A program made the position numbers and the translations under genes. From assembly GCA_963800975.1 (NCBI GenBank), contig CAWDDB010000012.1, forward strand, positions 248,001-312,000: a stretch of DNA of 64,000 nucleotides, in the 5' to 3' direction. The DNA is from JALYGY01 sp963800975. GTDB taxonomy: Bacteria > Actinomycetota > Rubrobacteria > Rubrobacterales > Rubrobacteraceae. Of the stretch, positions 40,262 through 48,663 are shown piece by piece. The notes beneath the pieces are model-generated. The model did not search any database, had not been told where the DNA came from, and was given only the letters and a program-made list of their open reading frames with translations. Within the stretch, counting starts at the first letter, position 1; the number at the start of each line of letters is the position of its first letter.

Positions 40262-41869
40262 CTAGCGCAGCACCACGAACGCGTCGACATCCACCCGCGT
40301 GCCACTGGAAGTCGACCTCTTGGTCCCCGTCACCTGCACCGTTACGAGATGCTCGTCCGCAGGATCCAGGTCGGACTGGCTAAAGATAATCCTCTTGGGA
40401 AGGGCCGTGGAGGAGTAGAGATCAACGGTTTGTACCACCACGCCGTCTACGGAGACCGTCGCCTTGCCCATGTTCGGGCCTTTGCTGGAAACCCAAGCCA
40501 CGTTCGAGCCCGTGAAGGTGAACTGGGCCGAGCTACCCATTGCGTTAGCGTTCCTTAAGGCCCCGCCGTAGGCAGAACTCGAGGCTTGTTGAGTCCAGCT
40601 TCCCGCGTAAGCGATTGCGGTGCTGGTCTCCTGCTTGGCCTCGACCAAGAACGCTGGGCCCGTCGCCCAGTCACTAGTATTGTCGGCGCCGTCGGTAGCC
40701 CTGACCCGGAACTCGTAGGTGCTGCCGGGCTTTAGCTGAAGGTTCTTGGTGGTCGAGGTAGCGGACGGGAGGCTCACGCTCGTGAAGGACCCACCGTTTA
40801 CGCGTTGTTCCAGCTCGTAGCTGGCTACGCCGCTCTGATCGTCGGTGGCCGACCAGCTGATCGCGGTCGGGATGTTGGACGTGCCAAGCGTCGCGCCCGT
40901 CGGGAAATCCTGCCGTGGTGGTTGCACCGCGGGCGCCGTAGTGTCGTCGGGCGAGGGCGGCGGCTCGACGGAGCAGCTTCCGCTGCCCGAGTCGGTGAAG
41001 GTCTGGTCCGCCGCGGGGACGAACTCCCAATCGTAGCTATCCGGGTGCAGCGTCATCTTCAGGACGCCGTCGACGGCCGAGCCGCGGACCTCGCTGTTGG
41101 GCATGATGGCGCCGAACCCATGATACGCCCCACCACCGGTGCCCACGACGAACTGCCGGATGCCCCGCTCCGGATCGGCCACACCGTCCGGATTTTGCGG
41201 CGCGAACCGCTCGTAGTTGTGCGAGTGACCGTTCAATACCACGTCCGCGCCCGCGGCGTAGAGGGCGTCCCAGGTTGGTTTCATCTTGGTCTGGTTGGCG
41301 TGCGACGAGCCTGAAGTGAAGAGCGGGTGGTGGAAGTAGGCCAGGGTGCAATCGTGGGCGGCGTTGCTGGCCAGGTCGTCTTCGAGCCAGGTCACCATAG
41401 GAGACGTAGCCCCGCAGCCACCCACCTTCTCGCACATGCCGTTCAGGGAGATGACGTGCCACTCTCCCAGGTCGTAGCTGTAGTAGCCCTTCGCGGGGTC
41501 GCCAGCAGCAGCTCCGTAGTAGCCGAAGTAGCCGGAGGCGCCCGTCGTGAGGTACTCGTGGTTGCCCGGTGTGGGGTACGTTCTCGCCTTGTGGCGCCCC
41601 CAAGAAGGCCCGTAGCAGTTCTGGAAGTCGGAGGCGGTGCCCGAAGGATAAGCGTTGTCGCCGGTGGTGAACACGGTGCCAGGGATGGCGTCGAGCAGCG
41701 TGGCAGTCTTCTCGTCCCGGTTAGCAGCGCAGCGGGCTATGTCTCCCGCCCCCACGAGGGTCGGATCCGTGCCCACCTGGGCGCTCGCGCTAGGCCCTGA
41801 GATCCCCCACAGTACCGACAAGATTATCGCCAGGGCCACCCCGACCAGAACCGAGCTGCCGAGCTTCAT
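40262..41869 (-). CDS. Secreted metallophosphatase with fibronectin III and shared C-terminal module
   Basis: 535 residues from ATG 41869, where the signal peptide V-L-V-G-V-A-L-A-I-I-L-S-V-L-W begins. Calcineurin-like phosphoesterase motifs: G-A-G-D-I-A, T-T-G-D-N-A-Y, P-G-N-H-E-Y, Y-F-H-H-P-L-F and G-H-S-H-N-Y-E-R, as in purple acid phosphatases. Then a Pro/Asp linker, an FN3 domain (T-A-I-S-W-S-A-T-D-D...Y-E-F-R-V-R-A-T-D) and a terminal domain ending G-T-R-V-D-V-D-A-F-V-V-L-R that also ends the PA14 protein. 169 bp are identical to the frameshifted paralogue at 48664. Confidence 0.9.
   Translation of the reverse strand: MKLGSSVLVGVALAIILSVLWGISGPSASAQVGTDPTLVGAGDIARCAANRDEKTATLLDAIPGTVFTTGDNAYPSGTASDFQNCYGPSWGRHKARTYPTPGNHEYLTTGASGYFGYYGAAAGDPAKGYYSYDLGEWHVISLNGMCEKVGGCGATSPMVTWLEDDLASNAAHDCTLAYFHHPLFTSGSSHANQTKMKPTWDALYAAGADVVLNGHSHNYERFAPQNPDGVADPERGIRQFVVGTGGGAYHGFGAIMPNSEVRGSAVDGVLKMTLHPDSYDWEFVPAADQTFTDSGSGSCSVEPPPSPDDTTAPAVQPPRQDFPTGATLGTSNIPTAISWSATDDQSGVASYELEQRVNGGSFTSVSLPSATSTTKNLQLKPGSTYEFRVRATDGADNTSDWATGPAFLVEAKQETSTAIAYAGSWTQQASSSAYGGALRNANAMGSSAQFTFTGSNVAWVSSKGPNMGKATVSVDGVVVQTVDLYSSTALPKRIIFSQSDLDPADEHLVTVQVTGTKRSTSSGTRVDVDAFVVLR
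41515..41683 (-). repeat. 169-bp perfect inverted repeat, left copy (metallophosphatase genes)
   Basis: Reverse complement of 48865-49033 without mismatch. It encodes the catalytic segment from P-G-T-V-F-T-T-G-D-N to G-Y-F-G-Y-Y in both metallophosphatases. The two copies are 7.2 kb apart in opposite orientation, so recombination would invert the intervening DNA. Confidence 0.92.
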
Positions 41870-42055
41870 CGGTCCGCGTTCGTTGCTTCGTACTAGGCAA
41901 AACCGGCCGTCGCGCACGGAGCTCCTTCCGTCTCTTCAAAGGTAGCCGGTTGCGCCACTGGCTCCCCGCGTCCCCTGGGCGCCCAAACGTCTTCGCGGGC
42001 CGCGGATCTTTGCCCCTACCTCACAGCAGGTAACGATGTCCTAAGCGCGAACATC

Positions 42056-42097
42056 CTAATAGGTTGTACGCTTCGATGCATCCCCCAAATGGGCTAT
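42056..42097 (-). promoter_or_regulatory. CRP-like box plus -10 (box 4, metallophosphatase gene)
   Basis: On the minus strand ATAGCCCATTTGGGGGAT (42097-42080), 18-bp gap, then TATTAG (42061-42056). The metallophosphatase ATG is about 190 bp downstream. Nothing else is seen in 41870-42156. Confidence 0.6.
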
Positions 42098-42156
42098 CTT
42101 TACGGTTGCATAGACGTTACTAACGGTTGCGAACCAACCCCCTCACCGTTGGCAGG

Positions 42157-43290
42157 TTAAAGGGGGGATCCTTGCTCGAGGAACGACCGAAGCTGCCCGG
42201 CAAACCAGTTCCATACGCCCTGCTCTCCGACACCGGGAGCAACTACCTGGGCTTCGCTGTACAGAAGGGTCATGTCCAGCAAGTAGGAAAGGTACAGCCA
42301 GGGGAGGTGCCTGCGACCCTCGGGCCACATCGCGTCCAACGAGCTTCTCAGGAATGTTCGCGGCGGAAGGTGTTCGCGTCGCTTAAGCAAAGCGGCCTGG
42401 ATAGCCTGAAAGTGGAACGCATCGTAAAGCGGGGTGGTGCCATCCCTGGCGCCGTCCCAGTCAAAGACGAACAAGCCTCGGGGGCCCATCCGCGTGTTCC
42501 AGGGTGCGAAATCGCGGTGGGCCAAGGACAGGGGTAGCCGCACGGGGCCAAGCTCGTCTCGAAGGCGTCCCAGGGCTACTTCCAGGTGGCCGCGCAAGGG
42601 CTCAGGCAGCTGCGAACTCACGCGATGCAGCGTCTCTGACATTCGTACCATCATGGGCCCCTCGCCGAAAACATGCTGCTCCGCGAAGGGTAGAAAAACC
42701 TCCCTGAGTAGCTCCAGATGCGCCGTCGACAGACCTTTGGGGCCCGCTTCGTCCGGACCGCCCGTTATGAGGAGAACCTTGTTTCCTTGCCAACCGAAAT
42801 AACCAAGCACCTCGGGCACTCGACCGTGCAGGCCTTCGTTCTCCGAGAGCCGCAGCAGCACACGACGTTCGCGCTCGACGTTTCTCTTGGTCACCTGCGA
42901 CGTGGCGATCTTCGCGAAAGCCAGCGTCTCCCCGCCAGCGGTCATTACCTGGGCCGTTATCTTTCGGTAGGCTCCGGGCACGCCCGTGTAAAAGGCAATG
43001 CGAACCTCCGGCTCAGCCAGGGCTCGGGCCAGCTCATCCTCTAACTGCGTCAGAGCGTGATCCTGCAAGAGTACTTTACCGCCCGGGATGCCCCCGACGA
43101 GGATCAGCTTCTGAAGCAAGCGTCCCTTCAGGGTGTTCGGTTGGAAAAGCTTCTCTATCCCGGCACGCCGAACGGCGGGTGAATCTGCAGGAAACAGCCA
43201 GCGCGCCCTAGCCAGGGTAGGGTAGGCTCTGTACTCTCGTCCTTCGCCTCCGAGGCCTAGCGGAAGCCCGGAGGGATCAGATAGCGGCAA
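42157..43290 (-). CDS. Aminoglycoside phosphotransferase-like kinase
   Basis: About 377 residues from TTG 43290 (GGAG five bases upstream); GTG 43353 is another option. The C-lobe motifs of APH/choline kinase-like proteins are clear: L-A-H-R-D-F-A-P-W-N-T (catalytic loop, H-x-D-x-x-x-x-N) and F-V-F-D-W-D-G-A (metal-binding D). The N-lobe has L-A-F-A-K-I-A and a later V-E-R-E-R-R-V-L-L-R-L. Among exopolysaccharide genes a sugar or lipid kinase role is more likely than antibiotic resistance. It lies just downstream of the PA14 gene terminator. Confidence 0.8.
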   Translation of the reverse strand: MPLSDPSGLPLGLGGEGREYRAYPTLARARWLFPADSPAVRRAGIEKLFQPNTLKGRLLQKLILVGGIPGGKVLLQDHALTQLEDELARALAEPEVRIAFYTGVPGAYRKITAQVMTAGGETLAFAKIATSQVTKRNVERERRVLLRLSENEGLHGRVPEVLGYFGWQGNKVLLITGGPDEAGPKGLSTAHLELLREVFLPFAEQHVFGEGPMMVRMSETLHRVSSQLPEPLRGHLEVALGRLRDELGPVRLPLSLAHRDFAPWNTRMGPRGLFVFDWDGARDGTTPLYDAFHFQAIQAALLKRREHLPPRTFLRSSLDAMWPEGRRHLPWLYLSYLLDMTLLYSEAQVVAPGVGEQGVWNWFAGQLRSFLEQGSPL

Positions 43291-43363
43291 GTTGCTCCGA
43301 TGTTGCCCGTCGCAACCCCTTCTCCTTCTGAGGGTGGTGAACTGCGGCCCCACTATAATGGAG

Positions 43364-43396
43364 AAAAGGGGCCGGGGTAACGTTACCCCGGCCCCC
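43364..43396 (-). terminator. Strong palindromic terminator after the PA14 gene
   Basis: GGGGCCGGGGTAAC followed by GTTACCCCGGCCCC is a perfect 28-bp palindrome (43369-43396). The left flank GAGAAAA gives TTTTCTC on the minus strand, so it ends the leftward PA14 transcript. Confidence 0.85.
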
Positions 43397-43432
43397 TGGT
43401 CACGCTGCGTGGCGCATTGGCCACGGCGCTCT

Positions 43433-46400
43433 CTATCTTATGACGACGAAGGCATCGACGTCCACCCGCGTGCTGGTAGAAGCCGCCCTCTTGGTACCCA
43501 ACACCCTAACCTCCAGGGTGTGCTCGACGGAAGGATCGAGGGAGGTTGCGTTGTAGATGACCCTGCGCGGCTGCGCGGCGGATGCGTAGAGGTCGATCGT
43601 CTCGACCAGCGTCCCGTCAAGCCGCACCTCCGCTTTGCCGCGGTCGGTGCCCTTCTGGGCCACCCACGAGACGTCGGTACCGGTGAAGGTCAGGGTGGCC
43701 GCGCTCCCCGCCTGCGAGGCGTGCATGGTGCTCCCGCCGAAGGCCGAGGTCACCGCTTGCTCGGCCCAGCTACCCGAGTAGGCGAGGGTTGCCGAGCTTT
43801 GCTGCGGGGCGTCCAGGACGAACCTAGACCCTTCGGCCCAACCACTAACGTTGCCCGAGTTATCGGTGGCCCTCACCCTGAAGCGGTATGCGCTACCTGG
43901 GGCGAGGGAGACGTTCAGGTTGGTCCTCGTCGGGTCGGCGCCCAGCGAGACGTCCTGGTAGGCGCCGTCGTTGGTGCTGCGTTGGAGCTCGTACGAGGCG
44001 ACGCTGCCCGTCCCGCTCGCCGTCGCCGACCAGCTGAGGTTGACCGGCACCGTTGTTGTGGTGAGGGTCGAGCCGGCGGCGGGTAGACGGTGGGAGGGTG
44101 CCTGGACGCTAAGGCCCGAGCAGTCCCCGCCTGGCGGATTGTTCGCCTGCACGGTGATGGTAGAGGTGGCCGACCTGGAGTCGACGGAACCGTCGTTGAC
44201 CACGAAGGTCGCCGCCCGATCCCCGCCCGTGGGGTTGGCGCAGGTGTTGTTGTAGGTGACGGTTCTCAGTACCTGCTGGTAGTCGGCCTTGGGGGCCGTA
44301 CCGGCGAGGTTCAACACGCCGCTCTGCGCGTCGAAGTTGGCAGTTATCGCGGTGCCAGAGACGTTGGCGGAGAGCCTCTCCGAGGGCGCGTCCAGATTAC
44401 CGGCGAGCGTGACCTTCGCGAGCTTCAGGTTCGCGTCATCGGCGTCGCTCACGGTAAGGGCGTTCGAGACTATGGGGGTGGGACCGGCGCCAGGCGTGAA
44501 GGGGGCCGAGTAGTTCACGTTCCCGCCGTTAAAGAGCCTGTTCGCAGGGATCACCTGGCGGGCCTGGCCGGGGTAGGCCCACTGCAGCCTGGCCACCGCC
44601 CCGCCGCCGTTCTCGTAGTAGTCGAGCTCGATGTCGTAGCGCTGGCCTGCCTCCAGCGTCACGGTGCCCGAGTCGTCCGTGGGCGCGCGATCGGTCCAGT
44701 TGTCGATAATCAGTTTGTTGCCGCTTCCGCTGTCTATGAACAGGCGAATACCGTCGTCGGCCGTGGTGGTGAAGGTGTACTCGCCGCTAACGGGCGCCTC
44801 GACCTGGCCGGTCCAGCGGGCGCTGAAGTTGTTGGGACCTATCGCCGGGTCGGGCGAGCCATCGCCCCAGTCGAAGTTGACGGTGGGGTCGGTGCGCGTC
44901 ACCTGGGCGCCGGTGAAGTCCTGGTTGTCGTAGTAGGTCGCGTCAAGCCCTCCCGTGCTAGAAGAAGTGTAGAAGAGGCTGTTGGAGGGGACGGCCTGAC
45001 GAGCCTGGCCTGGGTAGGCCCACTGGAACCTCAACGTTGCCCCGCCCGCGTCCTCGAAGAAGTCGATCCGGACGTCGTAGCGTTGGCCTGCCTGCAGCGT
45101 GATGGTGCCGGAGTCGTCGGTGGGTCCGTGGTTGGTCCAGTTGTCGACCACTTGCTGGCCGTCGATGAACAGGCGCACGCCGTCGTCGCTCGTGGTGGTG
45201 AAGGTGTACTCGCCGCTAACGGGCGCCTCGACCTGGCCGGTCCAGCGGGCGCTGAACTGATCCGGGCCGATAGACGGGTCGGGCGAGCCGCCGCCCCAGT
45301 CGAAGTTGACGGTGGGGTCGGTGCGCGTCACCTGGGCGCCGGTGAAGTCCTGGTTGTCGTAGTAGGTCGCGTCAAGCCCTCCTCGCTGGGGGCCGCTGGC
45401 GGGCTGCGGGGGGCCGTCGAGGTCCACCCGCGGCGGCGCGTTAACCGACTTGAGCGCCGGATCGTAGGTCCAGCGGGCGAGGTTGGAGCGCGGTTCACCG
45501 GAGACCCCGACGAACCCGCCGCCGACCCACACGTAGTCGCCGATCACCTGCATCGTCCACGCCCCGTCGTAAGAGGGGTCTTTGTTCTGGTCGAGGTGGG
45601 GGACCCAGGGGCAGTCCACCGCGCCGGTGGCCGGGTTGAGGGCGATGAGGCCCCCGAGCGGCTTGCCGCAGTACTGCTCCTTGATGGGGTTGATGCCGAA
45701 GTGCCCGCCCACGATCAGCCGCGAGCCGTCGGGGCTCATCTCCGAAGTCTGCGGGTTGCCGCCGAAGCCCCTTATCCACACGCGGTTGCCGGTGTCACCG
45801 TTGTCGAGGCGGTGGGCAGAGGTGAAGTTCGGCCCAAGCCCGCAGTTCACGTAGAGGAGTGTGGGCGTGACGGTCGCATCCCAGCAAGTCATGGTGTTGT
45901 TGCGGCCGGAGTCGGTAATGATCTCGCCCGGGGGCACGGCCCACGGGTGCACGGCGCTCGTCGCCGTGTCGAAGCGGGCCACGCTCTGGCGAGAGATGTT
46001 GCCGCTGGTGCCCGAGCTGACCGTTTCGAAGCCGCCCACGGCGAAGATGGTGCCGTCGTTGTTGGGTCCGAACTCCAGCTCGCGCACGAGCTTGTTGGCG
46101 CGCCCCACCCAGGCGGTGTCGAGCGACCCGGAGGGCAGGTTGAGGGCGGCCAGGTGGCCGCGGTTCACGCCGTTGACGGAGCCGAACTGCCCGCCCACGT
46201 AGAGCTTGGTTGCGGGCGTCGTGGCGTCGCCGTTTGGCAGCAGGGTGTAGACGGTGGAGGTGTTGTTGCCGATATTCGGGGCGAAGGATCCTACGAGGGC
46301 CCCGGGCGTGGCGGAGGCGGCGTCGGAGACGGCGGCGAGGTTGCGCCTCGGCTGGCCGCCGACGCTGGCGAACTTACCGCCGATATAGACCCGGCCGTCC

Positions 46401-46753
46401 TTGGCGGCCAGGGCGCGCACTACCGGAGGGGCGCCAGTCTCGCCAGCGACGCTGGGCTTCCACGTTCTCACGGGGGCGCCGGTATCCACGTCTATGGCGG
46501 CCACGTTTGTGACGGCGAGGGTCTGGCCGCCGGAGCCGGCGGGCTTCTCGCGCACGGAGGAGAACTTGCCGCCGATGTAGAGGGTCTCCCCGTTCTCGGA
46601 GACGGCGGAAGCGTAGACTATGCCGTTGGTCATCCAGGGTTGGGGGTCGGCCTGATCTCGCAGGCCGAGCGCGGCGTGCGCAGGCTGGGCCACGAAGACC
46701 GCCGACGCCACCACCGCCACCACCATAGAAAAAACCAACGCTAACCGTCTCAT
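43433..46753 (-). CDS. Giant secreted multidomain protein with two PA14 domains
   Basis: 1106 residues from ATG 46753, where the leader L-A-L-V-F-S-M-V-V-A-V-V-A-S-A-V-F-V-A starts. Residues up to about 440 form GGxF propeller repeats (L-Y-I-G-G-K-F, V-Y-I-G-G-K-F, L-Y-V-G-G-Q-F, V-W-V-G-G-G-F). Two near-identical PA14 domains follow, each beginning G-G-L-D-A-T-Y-Y-D-N-Q-D-F and containing S-G-E-Y-T-F-T-T. Then come a cadherin-like part, an FN3 domain and the shared terminal module ending R-V-D-V-D-A-F-V-V-I-R. PA14 and FN3 suggest carbohydrate binding at the surface. A CRP-like box is shared with the divergent propeller gene. Confidence 0.9.
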   Translation of the reverse strand: MRRLALVFSMVVAVVASAVFVAQPAHAALGLRDQADPQPWMTNGIVYASAVSENGETLYIGGKFSSVREKPAGSGGQTLAVTNVAAIDVDTGAPVRTWKPSVAGETGAPPVVRALAAKDGRVYIGGKFASVGGQPRRNLAAVSDAASATPGALVGSFAPNIGNNTSTVYTLLPNGDATTPATKLYVGGQFGSVNGVNRGHLAALNLPSGSLDTAWVGRANKLVRELEFGPNNDGTIFAVGGFETVSSGTSGNISRQSVARFDTATSAVHPWAVPPGEIITDSGRNNTMTCWDATVTPTLLYVNCGLGPNFTSAHRLDNGDTGNRVWIRGFGGNPQTSEMSPDGSRLIVGGHFGINPIKEQYCGKPLGGLIALNPATGAVDCPWVPHLDQNKDPSYDGAWTMQVIGDYVWVGGGFVGVSGEPRSNLARWTYDPALKSVNAPPRVDLDGPPQPASGPQRGGLDATYYDNQDFTGAQVTRTDPTVNFDWGGGSPDPSIGPDQFSARWTGQVEAPVSGEYTFTTTSDDGVRLFIDGQQVVDNWTNHGPTDDSGTITLQAGQRYDVRIDFFEDAGGATLRFQWAYPGQARQAVPSNSLFYTSSSTGGLDATYYDNQDFTGAQVTRTDPTVNFDWGDGSPDPAIGPNNFSARWTGQVEAPVSGEYTFTTTADDGIRLFIDSGSGNKLIIDNWTDRAPTDDSGTVTLEAGQRYDIELDYYENGGGAVARLQWAYPGQARQVIPANRLFNGGNVNYSAPFTPGAGPTPIVSNALTVSDADDANLKLAKVTLAGNLDAPSERLSANVSGTAITANFDAQSGVLNLAGTAPKADYQQVLRTVTYNNTCANPTGGDRAATFVVNDGSVDSRSATSTITVQANNPPGGDCSGLSVQAPSHRLPAAGSTLTTTTVPVNLSWSATASGTGSVASYELQRSTNDGAYQDVSLGADPTRTNLNVSLAPGSAYRFRVRATDNSGNVSGWAEGSRFVLDAPQQSSATLAYSGSWAEQAVTSAFGGSTMHASQAGSAATLTFTGTDVSWVAQKGTDRGKAEVRLDGTLVETIDLYASAAQPRRVIYNATSLDPSVEHTLEVRVLGTKRAASTSTRVDVDAFVVIR
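44762..45382 (-). repeat. 429-bp tandem duplication encoding the PA14 domains
   Basis: Direct repeat with 429-bp (143-codon) period. Two blocks are identical between copies: 44762-44827 with 45191-45256 (66 bp), and 44863-44953 with 45292-45382 (91 bp). Between them the copies differ, so identity is patchy. Confidence 0.9.
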
Positions 46754-46941
46754 AAAATTACGCGCCTCCTCCGTACCCATCTCCGACAAACCGTCGCTCA
46801 ACTTCTACAGACCGGTGGTCCCGGCAAGCACTTGTCTACTTGTTGTGTCATGTTCTTGCCGCGCAGACCCGGCGAAGAAGCCCATCCATACGCTAAGATT
46901 TCACTCCTGATTGGACCATTGGACCACATCTAAGCATGAAG

Positions 46942-47010
46942 CTTAGAGGGGAGCGGTTACGTTGCACATATGCCAGACGGCATATTTTCAAGCGGGGCTC
47001 TCGCTACCAT
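46942..47010. promoter_or_regulatory. CRP-like box between divergent genes, with a -10 on each side (box 5)
   Basis: Box ATATGCCAGACGGCATAT (46968-46985) has perfect symmetric arms. To the right, 19 bp away, is TACCAT (47005-47010) for the propeller gene at 47083. To the left, 20 bp away on the minus strand, is TCTAAG (46947-46942) for the PA14 gene. One dimer could serve both. The whole 46754-47082 interval holds no other feature. Confidence 0.72.
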
Positions 47011-47082
47011 ACTTAGTGCCAGCGATGAGAGCGAGGGCGTCCGTGCCCTCGCCTCGGCACGACTTGATAGAGGGAGATAAAG

Positions 47083-48297
47083 GTGCAGAGGATGAGGCCG
47101 CTTCTACTGTGTAGACGAGCACTCGTTGCCGCCATAGCGATCCTGACCTTGCCGGTGCTACCGGGGCTCGTCACCGCGCAGCCTTCCGAGACGCCCGACG
47201 ACACCCCGATGGTCGACGGGCGCGTCCGCGCCATTGCCCAGGTCGGCTCCAACGTGTGGGTAGGAGGGCAGTTCGCCGAAGTCGTGCGGCGCGACGGCAC
47301 GGTCGTCGACGCCGTGAGAAACGTGGCGGTCTTCGACTCGGCGACGGGGGACTACAGGAACATAGCACCGGAGTTGGGCGAGGAAGGCTCCGAGGTCTTC
47401 GACATGACCGTCTATGGCGACGACGTGGTCATAGCGGGCGACTTCGCTGGACAGGCGGGCGCGCAGAAAAACCTCGTCGTGGTCGACGGCGCGACCGGGA
47501 AGGTTGTCCGCTGGTACGACTCGCCCGTCCTCAAGTCGGTTCTGGCCGCTCCCGATCTGGACAGGATCTACGGCGGGGGGACTGCCCTCTCCGCGTTCGG
47601 GTTCGCCTCCGGGAAGATACTCTGGACCCGAGCCGCCACCTTTGTCGATCCCGACCTGCGCACCAACGCCGTGATGTCCGGCTACCGCGACCTGGAGCTC
47701 GACGACGACGGCCAGACGATCTGGGCGGCGTGCATCTGTGACCGCGTGGGCGGCAACCCTGCCAAGGCCCTGGTCAAGCTCGACACGGAGGGCGCTCACG
47801 ATGCATCGTGGGTCGCAAAGGCGGGGATGAGGGCGTTCGGTCTTTCGCTGGTGGACGTGAACGGGGTGCTGTACCTGGGGGCGGGGGGCAGCGATTTTGT
47901 GGCCCAGTTCTCCAAGGCCGACGGTTCCCGTACCTGGTACCGAGACACCTCGGGCTCGGCGCAGGCGGTCGAGGCGATTGACGGTCAGCTGGTGATCGGC
48001 GGGCACTTCTGGGAGGTCGCAAACGACCCTGGTGACCCACGCCACACCTGCGGGCACCGCTCGGAAGACAATGCCTCCACGCTCGATACCAACGATGACT
48101 GTCAGACGAGACACGGGCTGGCCATCTACTCGTACGACGGAACGCTGGAGCCCGACTGGGATCCTGTGGTCTCGGGTCGCTACAACCTGGTGTGGGCGCT
48201 GCACCCGGAAGGAACGAGCCTGCACGTCGGCGGGGAGTTCGTTACGGTGGACGGGGTCACCCAGACCTACTACGCGCGGCTCCCCTCGCCGGTGTAG
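47083..48297 (+). CDS. Secreted beta-propeller-like protein with GGxF repeats, copy 2
   Basis: 404 residues from GTG 47083 (GAGGGAGA upstream); an ATG nine bases later is also possible. Signal peptide A-L-V-A-A-I-A-I-L-T-L-P-V-L-P-G-L-V-T-A. Repeats match copy 1 throughout: V-W-V-G-G-Q-F-A-E-V, V-V-I-A-G-D-F-A-G, L-V-I-G-G-H-F-W-E-V and L-H-V-G-G-E-F-V-T-V-D-G-V-T-Q. DNA identity with copy 1 is lower than for the beta-helix and metallophosphatase pairs. Extracellular; no catalytic motif. Followed by the second metallophosphatase, mirroring the minus-strand arrangement. Confidence 0.8.
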   Translation: MQRMRPLLLCRRALVAAIAILTLPVLPGLVTAQPSETPDDTPMVDGRVRAIAQVGSNVWVGGQFAEVVRRDGTVVDAVRNVAVFDSATGDYRNIAPELGEEGSEVFDMTVYGDDVVIAGDFAGQAGAQKNLVVVDGATGKVVRWYDSPVLKSVLAAPDLDRIYGGGTALSAFGFASGKILWTRAATFVDPDLRTNAVMSGYRDLELDDDGQTIWAACICDRVGGNPAKALVKLDTEGAHDASWVAKAGMRAFGLSLVDVNGVLYLGAGGSDFVAQFSKADGSRTWYRDTSGSAQAVEAIDGQLVIGGHFWEVANDPGDPRHTCGHRSEDNASTLDTNDDCQTRHGLAIYSYDGTLEPDWDPVVSGRYNLVWALHPEGTSLHVGGEFVTVDGVTQTYYARLPSPV

Positions 48298-48663
48298 CCG
48301 AAGCGTTATCGCAAGAGCCTGGTGGAACCGTGTTTGGTAGCATGGACCCCTGATGGATCCTTGATCTCCTGACAAAACGGTAGTAGCGGGGTTGGGGGTC
48401 GATTGGAACCCTCGACCGCGGGTGGCCACACCTTGATGTCGGTTCAGGGGTTCTTGCGAACGATGCGGCGGATTCGTGTGTCCTTGGTAGGTTCCCCATG
48501 TCTCCGGCTTCGGGGCAACTCTCGCCTTACCCGCGGGAGCCTACCGCTTTATCTTTTTCGGACAACTCGACGATGAGGACGGCCTAGCTTTCGCCGATGT
48601 CAGAGACCGAATGGGCCGGTTGGGGGAAAGAGAACAGGTAACGCGGAAAGTAGATGGCGAAGA

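Noticed and set aside
44090..46744. An 884-residue plus-strand frame antisense to the PA14 gene
   Set aside because: Long only because of codon bias on the other strand. The minus frame has a signal peptide, propeller repeats and PA14 domains.
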